48,428 nt of DNA, from contig VBEJ01000039.1 in assembly GCA_005882985.1 (NCBI GenBank), forward strand, positions 1-48,428. The letters are read 5' to 3'. The DNA comes from Chloroflexota bacterium (GTDB lineage Bacteria > Chloroflexota > Dehalococcoidia > SM23-28-2 > RBG-16-64-32). The notes beneath the pieces are model-generated. The model ran no database searches, was not told the origin of the DNA, and saw only the letters and a program-made list of their open reading frames with translations. This document shows, one piece after another, positions 1 to 9,632 of the stretch (positions are counted from its first letter, which is position 1; each line of letters opens with the position of its first letter). A program made the position numbers and the translations under genes.

Positions 1-1
1 G

Positions 2-811
2 ATTGCGACCGTGCGCGATGACGGGGCCGATATGAAGCATTTCTGCAAGCAGGTCGTTGGCTACCTGCGCAACGTTCTGCTTGCCAAGACCGGCGCCCTG
101 GACGCTCTGGACCTGCCACAGGAGGCCGCGGAGGAGGCAAAGGAAACCGGTGGCAAGCTCGACCGTAACAGGATTGTGGAAGTGCTCAGGGCCTTCGCCT
201 TGGCCGACTTCAGAGACGATTCGCCCGCGTCGGGCGGGTCTTTGCCGCTGGAGCTCGCACTTATGGAGGTGGCCTTGGCGAGCGGAAAAGCCTCCACGGT
301 CGCCGAGAGTCCGGCTACGGCGGAAGTGGCGCCGGCGGGCGATGATGGTAAGGCGGATGCGCTGGAGAGGCCGCTCGAGGGCGAAACGGAAGTGACGCCT
401 CAGGTTGTAGCGCCGGTATTGTCGGCACCCTCTGCCGAAACACTTGACCTTCTGGACCGGGTGCGACAGGTCTGTAAGGATACAGACAGACAGCTGTCCG
501 GACTACTGAACGGGTCCTGTGAGGTGAGATCGGAAGAAGAAGAGGTCGTCACGCTGGGGTTTTACCATACGTTCCACCTCGAGAGGATCGAGTCAGGGCC
601 GTACGCGAAGCGACTGGAAGAGCTATTCTCGAGCGTGCTGGGACGGCCCATCAAAATCGCGTTCGAGCATTCGCCGCGAGAACGCGTCGTGAGGACGGCG
701 GCGAAGGGGGGGCACCTTGTAGAGGCGGCGCGCCAGTTGGGTGCGAGACCAATCGGAAGCACATCAGTTAAAGGAGGGCCGGATGGCGAGCCGCGGCGGG
801 ATGAATCCTGA
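2..811 (+). CDS. dnaX: DNA polymerase III subunit gamma/tau, C-terminal part (5' end outside window)
   Basis: Frame open from base 2; FCKQVVGYLRNVLLAKTG and LPLELALMEVAL are typical of the DnaX C-terminal region; position immediately before ebfC-recR is the classic dnaX neighbourhood. Confidence 0.85.
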   Translation: MATVRDDGADMKHFCKQVVGYLRNVLLAKTGALDALDLPQEAAEEAKETGGKLDRNRIVEVLRAFALADFRDDSPASGGSLPLELALMEVALASGKASTVAESPATAEVAPAGDDGKADALERPLEGETEVTPQVVAPVLSAPSAETLDLLDRVRQVCKDTDRQLSGLLNGSCEVRSEEEEVVTLGFYHTFHLERIESGPYAKRLEELFSSVLGRPIKIAFEHSPRERVVRTAAKGGHLVEAARQLGARPIGSTSVKGGPDGEPRRDES

Positions 812-1109
812 CTTCATGAAGCAGCTGCAGCAGATGCAGGGGCGGATCGCGGAAGTACAACAGAAGCTGGACGAGACGATAATCGAGGCGTCGTCAGGCG
901 GCGGCGCGGTTACCGTGAAGATGAACGCGCACCCCTCACTGCAGGAGATTACGATCAAGCCCGAGGTGATCGATCCGGACGACGCCGAGATGCTGCAGGA
1001 CTTGATCCAGGCAGCGATGAACGACGCGCTCGAGAAGATCCGGACGAGCCAGATGCAGCAGCTGGCGGGACTGGCGGGTGGCATGAACCTTCCCGGACTG
1101 ACGTCGTAA
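783..1109 (+). CDS. ebfC: YbaB/EbfC family nucleoid-associated protein
   Basis: [25 protein letters not shown]...[39 protein letters not shown]; start set at ATG 783 with AAAGGAGGG upstream; overlaps the end of dnaX. Confidence 0.93.
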   Translation: MASRGGMNPDFMKQLQQMQGRIAEVQQKLDETIIEASSGGGAVTVKMNAHPSLQEITIKPEVIDPDDAEMLQDLIQAAMNDALEKIRTSQMQQLAGLAGGMNLPGLTS

Positions 1110-1128
1110 GCCGCGAGGTGACTCGTAC

Positions 1129-1746
1129 GTGAACGAATCGACGCCGGCGACGGCGGCGCCGCTGGCGCGCCTGATCGACGAGCTGTACAAGCTGCCAGGC
1201 ATCGGCCCGAAGAGCGCCCAGCGCCTCGCCTACTATCTTCTGCGGATGCCGGTGGCGGAGGCGCGAGCGTTGGCATCCGCCATCGTCGAAATGAAGGAAC
1301 GCGTCACTTTCTGCTCGATCTGTCAAAACGTGACGGAAGTGGACCCGTGCCGGATCTGCGTGGACGGCGACCGAGACCGCACGATCATCTGCGTAGTTGA
1401 GGAGCCGCTGGACATTCTGGCGATCGAGCGGACGCAGAGCTATCGCGGGATGCACCATGTTCTGCACGGGGCAATATCGCCGATCGATGGTATAGGGCCG
1501 GAGGACCTGAAGGTCTCGGAGCTGCTTCAGCGGCTGCGATCGGGCGAGGTCCAAGAGATCATCCTGGCGACGAACCCGAACCTGGAGGGCGAGGCGACGG
1601 CGATGTACCTGACGCGCCTCCTGCGGCCGCTGGGGGTGCGCATTACGCGCCTCGCGAGAGGACTGCCGGTGGGCGGAGACCTGGAGTACGCGGATGACGT
1701 GACGCTCGCGCGGGCGCTCGAGGGGCGGCAGGAGATCGAGAGCTAG
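1129..1746 (+). CDS. recR: Recombination protein RecR
   Basis: [18 protein letters not shown]4 zinc finger [16 protein letters not shown], Toprim region [15 protein letters not shown] start. Confidence 0.96.
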   Translation: MNESTPATAAPLARLIDELYKLPGIGPKSAQRLAYYLLRMPVAEARALASAIVEMKERVTFCSICQNVTEVDPCRICVDGDRDRTIICVVEEPLDILAIERTQSYRGMHHVLHGAISPIDGIGPEDLKVSELLQRLRSGEVQEIILATNPNLEGEATAMYLTRLLRPLGVRITRLARGLPVGGDLEYADDVTLARALEGRQEIES

Positions 1747-1747
1747 T

Positions 1748-2530
1748 ATGCCCGTGCCCCGTATGTACAAGACGGAGGGGATTATCCTCCGCCAGCGACG
1801 GCTGGGCGAGGCGGACCGCATCCTCTGCGTGTATACGCCGACGTTCGGGAAGATGGACGTAAAAGCGCGGGGTGTGCGAAAGACGACCAGCCGGATGTCC
1901 GGTCACCTTCAGCCACTGACGCGCTGCATGCTTCAGCTGGCGCAGGGGCATGTGAGTGACGTCGTGGCGGGATGCGAGACACTCGAGAGCTTTCAACCGC
2001 TTCGAGACGACCTCGACCGCCTGAGTCGGGCGCTATACGCCGCTGAACTTATCGACCGGTTTGTGCCTGAGCGGACGCACAGCTTCCCGACCTACCGGCT
2101 ACTCGTGGAGACACTGCGCCGGCTCGCGGAAGCGGAGGAGCTCGACCAAACGCTCCGATTCTTCGAGATGAGGCTACTGGACCAGTGCGGCTTCCGGCCG
2201 GAACTGGAGGTGTGCGCCGGATGCGGGATGCGTCTGGAGGCGGTGGACAATTTCTTTGCGCCGATAAGCGGCGGCGCGGTGTGCCGCGCGTGCGGAGGGG
2301 GCGGTATGGGTGCGCGAACGCTTTCCCTGAATGCGCTGAAGGTCTTGCGACTCTTACAGCACGGGTCGTATAACGATGCCATGCGGGTGCGGACGGAAGG
2401 GACTCTGGGACGAGAGGTGGAGAATCATCTACGGAGTTTCATCGTCTGTGTGCTCGAGCGCGACGTGAACGCGGCGGCGTTCATCGAGCGGCTAAGGCGA
2501 GAAGGCGCGCAGCACGCGGTGGAGGCCTGA
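1748..2530 (+). CDS. recO: DNA repair protein RecO
   Basis: YKTEGIILRQRRLGEADRILCVYTPTFGKMDVKARGVRK N-terminal OB domain; CAGCG...CRACGGG zinc region; follows recR. Confidence 0.93.
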   Translation: MPVPRMYKTEGIILRQRRLGEADRILCVYTPTFGKMDVKARGVRKTTSRMSGHLQPLTRCMLQLAQGHVSDVVAGCETLESFQPLRDDLDRLSRALYAAELIDRFVPERTHSFPTYRLLVETLRRLAEAEELDQTLRFFEMRLLDQCGFRPELEVCAGCGMRLEAVDNFFAPISGGAVCRACGGGGMGARTLSLNALKVLRLLQHGSYNDAMRVRTEGTLGREVENHLRSFIVCVLERDVNAAAFIERLRREGAQHAVEA

Positions 2531-2533
2531 GCG

Positions 2534-2818
2534 ATGCCTCTGTACGAGTACTACTGCGAGGCGTGCGACAAGATATTCGAGGCTTTGCGCTCGGTGAGTT
2601 ATTCGGAAGAGCCGGCACCGTGTTCGAAATGCGGAGCCGATGCCGACCGAATAATGCCGACCACGTTCGCCTCGATGTCGCGGAAGGAAGGCTGGCGGCA
2701 GCGGGTACCCTTCCACCACAAGCCTGTGAGGGCCGGGACGCCCGCGAAGACGATCGCCCGTGTGAAACCGAAGGAAATCGCCAAGCGTAAGGGGAAGGCG
2801 GAGGGAGCGAAAGGCTAA
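2534..2818 (+). CDS. FmdB family zinc-ribbon protein
   Basis: MPLYEYYCEACDKIFEALRSV...CSKCGADADRIMPTTF. Confidence 0.88.
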   Translation: MPLYEYYCEACDKIFEALRSVSYSEEPAPCSKCGADADRIMPTTFASMSRKEGWRQRVPFHHKPVRAGTPAKTIARVKPKEIAKRKGKAEGAKG

Positions 2819-2820
2819 AG

Positions 2821-3255
2821 ATGCCGCTTTACGAGTATTACTGCGAGGACTGCAACGGCATTTTCGAGGCGATCCGCGAGATGCGGGAGGCTTCGCTGGC
2901 CGTCCCGTGTCCGGAATGCGATCGGGACGGTGAGCGGATCATGTCGAGCTTCAACGCCTTCACGTTTCGGGACGGCTATCCGCGGCGCATTCCGGATAAG
3001 GGAACTTACTGGCACATGGGCCAGGAGGTCAAGAAGCGGGCGACGCGCATGAAGGGGTGGGAGCACCCGGAGCTGGCCAAGCCGAAGCCGAAGCCGCGGC
3101 CGACGAAGGGAGAGTCGCGAGCGCAGCGGGATAAACGGCTCGCGGCGCTGCGAGACGCGCGTTACCGCGACCGCTGGGGCATTGATAAGGACGGCTTCCC
3201 GACGGTAAAGACGAAGGCGCCGGAGAAGGAAAAGAAGGTCCTGCCCTCAGGTTAG
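2821..3255 (+). CDS. FmdB family zinc-ribbon protein with basic C-terminal extension
   Basis: MPLYEYYCEDCNGIFEAIREM...CPECDRDGERIMSSFNAF followed by a Lys/Arg/Pro-rich tail; tandem paralogue of the preceding gene. Confidence 0.85.
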   Translation: MPLYEYYCEDCNGIFEAIREMREASLAVPCPECDRDGERIMSSFNAFTFRDGYPRRIPDKGTYWHMGQEVKKRATRMKGWEHPELAKPKPKPRPTKGESRAQRDKRLAALRDARYRDRWGIDKDGFPTVKTKAPEKEKKVLPSG

Positions 3256-3271
3256 CCACTCCTACGGCGGA

Positions 3272-4234
3272 TCAGCTTCGCCGGCCAAGGATATATTCGG
3301 TCAGATCGCGCAAGGTCTGGCGGTCTTCGAGGTCTGGCAGGAGGTCTAGCGCTTCATTTGCGCGCTGCGAGAAGTCGCGGGCCATCTCGTACGATTCTTG
3401 GATAACACCGAACTCGAGGACGGCCTGAATAGCCTCCGCCAACCGCTCCCGCGAGGGGCGGGTGAAGTACTTCTGGATGGGATTCGATTTCGGCGAGCGA
3501 TCCATTAGGAGCAATGAAGGAAGGGTAAGAGTCCCCTGCTCTAGATCGCTGCCGACAGGCTTTCCCATTGCGTCAGGGTCTCCCGTGAAATCAAGGATGT
3601 CGTCCACGACCTGGAACGCCATTCCAAAGTTGTAGCCGTAGTCGCGGAAGGCCTGAGTCCACTCGTCCGGTTGACCGCTGACTATCGCGCCGCCTTCGCA
3701 AGCCGTGGCGAAAAGCGAGGCAGTCTTGCCGCCGATGCGCTGGAGATAGTCGCGGATGGTCTGGCGGCTGTCGTAGGCGGTGAGGTCCTGGCGGATCTCA
3801 CCTTTGGCCATGATCATGAGCGTGTCGGAGAAGAGGCGGACGACGCGGAGGTTGTCAGTCTTGACGACCTGGTCAGCTGCGTGGGCGAAGAGGTAGTCGC
3901 CGAGCATGACTGTGGTTGAGTTGTGGAAGGAGCTGTTGACGGTGGGCCGGCCGCGACGCGTGGATGCCTGATCGATGACGTCATCGTGGACCAGAGTGGC
4001 GGTATGCAACAGCTCGACTGACGCTGCCAAGGGGACGAGGAGATCGAGGTCGTAATGGCCGAAGCGGCCGCTGAGAAGAGCAAGTGCCGGACGCAGCAGT
4101 TTGCCGCCTCCGGAGAGGACGATGTCAAGCATGTCACCCAGCGGGCCGTAGTCGCCGTGCTTGAGCGACTCGAATACATCTTCGACGAGCGAGAGGTCCT
4201 CCTGGACGGCGCCGTAAAGAGCCTGCGTCCTCAT
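3272..4234 (-). CDS. Polyprenyl diphosphate synthase (trans-isoprenyl diphosphate synthase family)
   Basis: First Asp-rich region LVHDDVIDQASTRRGRPTVN and second QVVDDILDFTGD. Confidence 0.93.
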   Translation of the reverse strand: MRTQALYGAVQEDLSLVEDVFESLKHGDYGPLGDMLDIVLSGGGKLLRPALALLSGRFGHYDLDLLVPLAASVELLHTATLVHDDVIDQASTRRGRPTVNSSFHNSTTVMLGDYLFAHAADQVVKTDNLRVVRLFSDTLMIMAKGEIRQDLTAYDSRQTIRDYLQRIGGKTASLFATACEGGAIVSGQPDEWTQAFRDYGYNFGMAFQVVDDILDFTGDPDAMGKPVGSDLEQGTLTLPSLLLMDRSPKSNPIQKYFTRPSRERLAEAIQAVLEFGVIQESYEMARDFSQRANEALDLLPDLEDRQTLRDLTEYILGRRS

Positions 4235-5067
4235 GGGCGCTCTCCGGCCGGTTGGGGAACAAGATCGAGCGCGAAGAGGCGCGCCGCATTAACCGAGGTC
4301 ATTTGAGCGATTACCCCGAACGGCTCGCTCCGCAGCTCGGCGATGAAGCGCGCGGTCTCGACGATGTAGGCGGGTTCGTTACGCTGCCCGCGGCGCGATT
4401 GTGGGGTCAGATACGGTGCGTCCGTCTCGACCACTATCGACTCGAGAGGAATGTCCCGAGCGACCGCACGCATCTTTGCGGCGTTATGATAAGTTATGGT
4501 GCCGGCGATAGAGATGAGGAAGCCAAGCTCGACGTAGCGAAGGGCGAGGGGCAGATCGCCGGCGAAACAGTGCATTACCCCGAGCGGCCGGTTCGTCACC
4601 CATTCGGGCTTTACGCTCGCTGGGTACAACGAAAGGATGTCGAACGCCTCATTGTCCGCGTCTCTGGCGTGGATTACGACCGGGAGGTGACGGGAGCGCG
4701 CAAGGCTTAGCTGCTCGCGAAACGCCTGTCGCTGGCGGTCGGGCGACGAGAGGTTTCGGTAGAAGTCCAGCCCGATCTCGCCGATGGCGACGACGCTTGG
4801 ATCCTCCGCCAATCGTGCCAGGGCATCGACACCGGAAGGCGTAAGTGTCTTGGCGTCGTGAGGGTGGATGCCAACGGTCGCGTAGACGCTCGCGAAAGAA
4901 CGTGTTAGCTCTACGGCGCGACGGCTGCTTTCGAGGTCGTAACCCACGACCACCAGATCGGAGACGCCAGCTTCTCGAGCGCGGCGAACAACTGCTTCGT
5001 GTTGGCCGTCGAACTTGGGGTCCTGCAGATGGCAGTGCGAATCTATGACGCCTTGAACCGGGCTCAT
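4231..5067 (-). CDS. tatD: TatD family metal-dependent hydrolase/DNase
   Basis: VIDSHCHLQDPKFD, GEIGLDFYRNLSSPDRQRQAFREQLSLARSRHLPVVIHARDA, MHCFAGD, VETDAPYLTPQ. Confidence 0.95.
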   Translation of the reverse strand: MSPVQGVIDSHCHLQDPKFDGQHEAVVRRAREAGVSDLVVVGYDLESSRRAVELTRSFASVYATVGIHPHDAKTLTPSGVDALARLAEDPSVVAIGEIGLDFYRNLSSPDRQRQAFREQLSLARSRHLPVVIHARDADNEAFDILSLYPASVKPEWVTNRPLGVMHCFAGDLPLALRYVELGFLISIAGTITYHNAAKMRAVARDIPLESIVVETDAPYLTPQSRRGQRNEPAYIVETARFIAELRSEPFGVIAQMTSVNAARLFALDLVPQPAGERP

Positions 5068-6749
5068 CAGGGGCCGAGCCTTGCTTCTTCCTCTTCGACG
5101 ATCGCGGGGTCGAGCTTCTTGAACAGCGGCTGAGGCTCCGAGAGGGGCCGGCCGGCGGGCGGCGCCTGAAGCTCCCAGCCGGCGTCTCGGAGCGGCGTCT
5201 CGTTGCCGAGATAGCCGTGGAGGGTCTCGCAGGTGAACGGCAGATAGGGTGACAGCGCCACGTTTAGTCCGCTGATCGCGGCGATGGCGGTGTGAAGAAC
5301 GGTTGCGCAGCGAGCGCGATCTTCGCCGATTAGCTTCCAGGGTGCGTTCTCTTCGATGTAGCGGTTGGCTTCGCGTGCCACAGACATCGCGGACTCGAGA
5401 CCGCCTCGGAAATGGCAGAGAGAGAGGTTCTGGCCGGCCTCGGCGATGGCTTGTTCGGACCGAGAGACTAGGGCGCGATCATCGTCGGTCAGTTCTCCGG
5501 GCTTGGGAACGGCCGCATCGAAATTTCGGTACGTGAAGCTCAGAACGCGGTTCACAAGATTGCCCCAGGTAGCGACTAGCTCGTCGTTATTACGGCGCAC
5601 GAAGTCGGCCCATGTGAAGTCGGAGTCCGACGTCTCGGGCATGGTCGCTGCCAGGTAGTAACGGAGCGGATCGGGATCGTATCTCGAGAGGAAGTCGGGG
5701 ACCCACACGGCCATTCGGCGGCTGGTCGACGCTTTGCTTCCGCGAATGGTGAGGTACTGGTTCGCGGGGACATCGTAGGGAAGGTTATAGTGCTCTCCCT
5801 TTGCCTCGCTGTAGCCCATGAGCTGAGCGGGCCAGCTGAGTGTGTGAAACCAGATGTTGTCCTTGCCAATGAAGTAGTAACTCTTCGTCTGTGAGTCCTG
5901 CCAGAAGTCTCTCCAGCGCTCGTGCTGCCCGTTCTGCTGGGCCCATTCGATAGCGGCCGAAAGGTAGCCGATAACGTTCTCGAACCAGACATAGATGCGC
6001 TTTTGAGAGTAGCCCTCGACGGGAATGGGGATACCCCACTCGAGGTCTCGCGTAATCGCACGGTCGTGAAGGCCCTGTTCGATAACTCCAAGTGAAAAGT
6101 TGACGACGTTCTTACGCCAGTGTGGCTTGTCTGACGAGAGCCATTCTCGCAGGCGGTCATTGTAGGCGCTGAGTCGAAGGAAAAAGTGTTCCGAGTCGCG
6201 GAGTTCGGGCTCGGAGCCGTCGAACTTGCAGCGGCGGTCGGTGAGGTCGATCGGGTCGAGGACGTTGCCGCAGTTATCGCACTGGTCGCCACGAGCATTC
6301 GCGTCGCCGCAGATCGGGCAGGTGCCTTCGACGTAACGGTCGAGGAGGAAGCGTTTTTCCACGGTGCAATACGGAAGCTTCATGCTCCCCTGGTAGATAT
6401 CGCCCTTTTCTAGCAGACGAAGGAACATGTCGTGGACGGCCCGCGCGTGGTTCTCAGTGCCGGTGGTGGTGTAGAGGTCCCAGCTGATCCCGAGCCGCTT
6501 CCACGAGGCGAGAAACTCGTTGTGGAACTGGGAGGCTACCTCGGTGGGGGTGCGACCCTCTTGTTCAGCGCGGACGGTGATCGGCGTGCCGTGAAGATCG
6601 CTACCCGAGACCATCAGCACGTCGTTGCCTGCGGCGCGGTGGTAGCGGGCGAAGATGTCCGCGGGGAGATAGGCTCCGACGATCTGGCCGATATGTAGTG
6701 ATCCGTTGCTGTAGGGCCATGCGACGCCTATAAAGATTGTTTCGGGCAT
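5067..6749 (-). CDS. metG: Methionyl-tRNA synthetase
   Basis: AWPYSNGSLHIGQIVGAYLPADIFARY (HIGH-type motif SLHIG), zinc region CPICGDANARGDQCDNCG, WVPDFLSRYDPDPLRYYL. KMSKS-equivalent reads KASTSRR. Confidence 0.95.
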   Translation of the reverse strand: MPETIFIGVAWPYSNGSLHIGQIVGAYLPADIFARYHRAAGNDVLMVSGSDLHGTPITVRAEQEGRTPTEVASQFHNEFLASWKRLGISWDLYTTTGTENHARAVHDMFLRLLEKGDIYQGSMKLPYCTVEKRFLLDRYVEGTCPICGDANARGDQCDNCGNVLDPIDLTDRRCKFDGSEPELRDSEHFFLRLSAYNDRLREWLSSDKPHWRKNVVNFSLGVIEQGLHDRAITRDLEWGIPIPVEGYSQKRIYVWFENVIGYLSAAIEWAQQNGQHERWRDFWQDSQTKSYYFIGKDNIWFHTLSWPAQLMGYSEAKGEHYNLPYDVPANQYLTIRGSKASTSRRMAVWVPDFLSRYDPDPLRYYLAATMPETSDSDFTWADFVRRNNDELVATWGNLVNRVLSFTYRNFDAAVPKPGELTDDDRALVSRSEQAIAEAGQNLSLCHFRGGLESAMSVAREANRYIEENAPWKLIGEDRARCATVLHTAIAAISGLNVALSPYLPFTCETLHGYLGNETPLRDAGWELQAPPAGRPLSEPQPLFKKLDPAIVEEEEARLGP

Positions 6750-6814
6750 ATATGTTCCAGTGGGATTTTAGCATGGGGGTGTGGGAATGCCCGGGTGCCG
6801 CGGCTGGGCGGTGG

Positions 6815-7636
6815 TCACGCCTCCTTACTGAGTTCGAGCCACAGAGCGTAGACCTCCCGGTGAGGGCGGGCGGTCGCGGCGGTGACAGCCTTGACGGCGT
6901 CTCTGGCAGACATGCCATCGTCTCTCGCTTCCTTGATCCTGCGGCGCACATCTTCGTCTGCGATGGGCTGTTTTTCGCTGGCACCCTTGATGACGATCGT
7001 GAACTCGCCCCGTGGCTCCTGGAAGTACGCAAGCGCTTCTGCAGCGGTGCCTCGGAAGACCTCCTCGAACGCCTTGGTGAGCTCGCGACACAGCGCGATG
7101 CGCCGCTCGGCAAATACATCGCGGATGTCTTCGAGGGTTCCTCTAAGTCGATGAGGCGCCTCGAACGAGACTACGGTCCGCGGCTCCTTCGCTGCCGCGG
7201 CGAGCACTCGACGGCGCTCTGCAGTTCTCCTCGGAAGGAAGCCCAAGAACGTGAATTGTCGCATGTCCACGCCCGAAGCCGTGAGTGCGGCGATGACGGC
7301 CGACGGCCCCGGGATAGGGACGACCGCGAAGCCCGCTTCGATCGCGGCGGTGATCAATTCATGCCCGGGGTCGCTGACGCCTGGAGTGCCGGCCTCGGAG
7401 ACTAGAGCGACATCACCGGATTCGAGCGCGGCGAGCAGCTGGGGGGTGCGCGTGCGCATGTTGTGCTCGTTGTAGCTGACAACTCGGGCGCTGATGCCGT
7501 ACCTGCGGAGCAGGATGCGGGTCGTCCGGGTGTCTTCCGCAGCGATGAGCTGGGCCTCGCGAAGCATACGGAGAGCGCGGAAGGTGACGTCCTCAAGATT
7601 GCCGATAGGCGTGGAGACGACGAGCAGGCTGCCCAA
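6815..7636 (-). CDS. rsmI: 16S rRNA (cytidine(1402)-2'-O)-methyltransferase
   Basis: LLVVSTPIGNLEDVTFRALRMLREAQLIAAEDTRTTRILLRRYGI, SEAGTPGVSDPGHELI, PIPGPSAVIAALTASG. Confidence 0.96.
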   Translation of the reverse strand: MGSLLVVSTPIGNLEDVTFRALRMLREAQLIAAEDTRTTRILLRRYGISARVVSYNEHNMRTRTPQLLAALESGDVALVSEAGTPGVSDPGHELITAAIEAGFAVVPIPGPSAVIAALTASGVDMRQFTFLGFLPRRTAERRRVLAAAAKEPRTVVSFEAPHRLRGTLEDIRDVFAERRIALCRELTKAFEEVFRGTAAEALAYFQEPRGEFTIVIKGASEKQPIADEDVRRRIKEARDDGMSARDAVKAVTAATARPHREVYALWLELSKEA

Positions 7637-7707
7637 AGGATATAACGCCTTACTACTTCGTCAGTGGAAAGTGTTTACACTTTTACTCAAAATACCCTCT
7701 CCAAGCG

Positions 7708-7737
7708 TTGACCCGCTGAACGGCGGATTGATATATT
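7708..7737 (+). promoter_or_regulatory. Candidate sigma70-type promoter for the guaB3-like gene
   Basis: TTGACC (7708-7713), 18-nt spacer, TATATT (7732-7737), in the divergent rsmI/guaB3 intergenic region upstream of ATG 7782. Confidence 0.5.
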
Positions 7738-7781
7738 GTTTGAAATCCCTCGGGCTTCCACGAGAGAGGAACGCTTACGAA

Positions 7782-8918
7782 ATGAGTTTGGCGACGTACA
7801 GGGAGCTCCGCCCCGCTTACGGGTTCGACGAGGTTGCCATCGTGCCCGGAAGCATCACCGTTAACCCAGAGCTGACGGATATCCAATTTAGCATAGGCGA
7901 GCATGCCTTCAACTTTCCGATCCTCGCGGCGGCCCTCGACGCCGTAGTCGACCCTCGCTTCGCGATCGAGCTGGGCCGGCGCGGGGGATTGGCGGTGATG
8001 AACCTTGAGGGGCTCCAGTGCCGCTACGAGGACCCGGCGGAGGCGATCGCGGAAATCGTTGCGGCCTCCCAGGAGGGATCGGCGGCGGCGATCCAACGAC
8101 TCACCGAGATGCCGATGCGCGAGGAGCTGATCGGCCGGCGGGTGCGGGAGATCAAGGAAGGCGGCGCTGCGTGCGCCGTCTCTTGCACTCCGGCGAACAC
8201 GAAGAAGCTGGCGCCAATAGCCGTGGACGCGGGGGCGGACATTTTCGTCGTGCAGTCGACGGTCACGACCGCGCGCCACGTATCGACTTCACCTCGCGGG
8301 CTGATCCTGGAGGAACTGATCGAGAACATTCGGGTTCCGGTGGTTGTCGGGAACACAGTAGGATTCAACGCGGCACGCGAGTTAATGGAAACGGGCATCG
8401 CCGGGATGATGGTTGGAGTGGGGCCGGGAGCGATCTGCACTTCCAGAGAGGTGCTTGGCATCGGCGTACCACAGGTAACGGCCACGATCGACTGCGCAGC
8501 CGCTCGAGACGAGCACTACCGGGACACCGGGCGGTACGTCCCGATCATCACCGACGGCGGGATGCGCAACGGCGGCGATGTCTGTAAAGCGCTCGCAGCC
8601 GGAGCCGATGCGGTCATGCTCGGGACCGCGTTCGCACGAACGGAGGAAGCCCCGGCGAAGGGCTACGCCTGGGGCATGTCGACGGGGCACCGGGAACTGC
8701 CGCGCGGTGTACGCATTCGGCCGGGTGTGGACACGACCCTCGACCGCCTGCTGTTCGGACCGACATCGCGTACAGACGGGACAGAAAACCTTGTCGGCGC
8801 GATCCGGACCTGCATGGGCGTCTGCGGGGCGCGCACGGTCGCGGAGTTCCACGAGGCTGAGATGATCGTGGCTCCGTCGATTAAGACCGAGGGCAAGGTC
8901 TACCAGCTTAGCCGGTAG
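7782..8918 (+). CDS. GuaB3 family IMP dehydrogenase-related protein
   Basis: YGFDEVAIVPGSITVNPELTDIQF...LGRRGGLAVMNLEGLQCRYEDP, GPGAICTSREVLGIGVPQVTA; lacks CBS domains. Start set at ATG 7782 rather than 7494. Confidence 0.88.
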   Translation: MSLATYRELRPAYGFDEVAIVPGSITVNPELTDIQFSIGEHAFNFPILAAALDAVVDPRFAIELGRRGGLAVMNLEGLQCRYEDPAEAIAEIVAASQEGSAAAIQRLTEMPMREELIGRRVREIKEGGAACAVSCTPANTKKLAPIAVDAGADIFVVQSTVTTARHVSTSPRGLILEELIENIRVPVVVGNTVGFNAARELMETGIAGMMVGVGPGAICTSREVLGIGVPQVTATIDCAAARDEHYRDTGRYVPIITDGGMRNGGDVCKALAAGADAVMLGTAFARTEEAPAKGYAWGMSTGHRELPRGVRIRPGVDTTLDRLLFGPTSRTDGTENLVGAIRTCMGVCGARTVAEFHEAEMIVAPSIKTEGKVYQLSR

Positions 8919-9015
8919 GCTTCACTGGCGATACGATCGCAAATTTCAACCTAGCGAGGCAGAGCGCCCGACGGTTAGGAACCTATCGCCGGTTTCGGAT
9001 CCCACTACTGCGTTC

Positions 9016-9632
9016 GTGAGGCATGCTTTGAGCGACTCAGGTGGCCTTCCAGCGAATATCATTCTCGTCCGGGGATTGCCTGCAAGCGGAAAGAGTACCT
9101 TGGCGCGAGCGGTGGCCGCCGCAAACCATCTGCCGATTTTGGACAGAGACGTCCTCAAAGCGTCGGCGGCGCAGGGCTATCTTGACGACGTAGAGGCTGG
9201 CGAGCTGTCGTATGTCCAACTATTGCTACTCGCGGAACAGCAGCTTGCGCTAAGGCTTGGTGTAGTCGTTGATGGTCGCTTCACGAAAGACGATCTCTCC
9301 TGACACCTTTTATCACCCTGGGCCGTGCTCTCAATGTGCCCGTGCGACTAATTCAATGTGTCGTTGCCCTGGATGTCTTGCAAGAAAGAATTCGAGGACG
9401 TGAGGGACAGGTTACTTTGGTGCAATGGTCTGGTGATTCGGGTATTGCCAAACTGACGAAAAGGTTAGAGGAGGATGCGGCAGCACGATCACTCCTATCT
9501 CCACGACCTGTAGCAGGAGCGGAACTGCTCGCTGTCGATACGGATCAACCGCTAGAACGATGTCTAGAAATAGTCCAGCAGTGGCTCGTGAAAGCTCAAG
9601 ATAAGGGAATGCTAGGTTCAAGATGGTCGTGA
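9016..9632 (+). pseudogene. P-loop (AAA/gluconokinase-like) kinase split by a frameshift
   Basis: Frame 1 (9016-9303): VRGLPASGKSTLARAVAAANHLPILDRDVLKA...VVVDGRFTKD then stop. Frame 0 continues without a gap: RSLLTPFITLGRALNVPVRLIQCVVALDVLQERIRGREG... (to 9632). One base inserted near 9291 restores one ORF. Confidence 0.72.

Noticed and set aside
955-1821. 288-aa minus-strand ORF opposite ebfC/recR
   Set aside because: Arg/Ser-rich antisense artefact of high GC; recR on plus strand is unambiguous.
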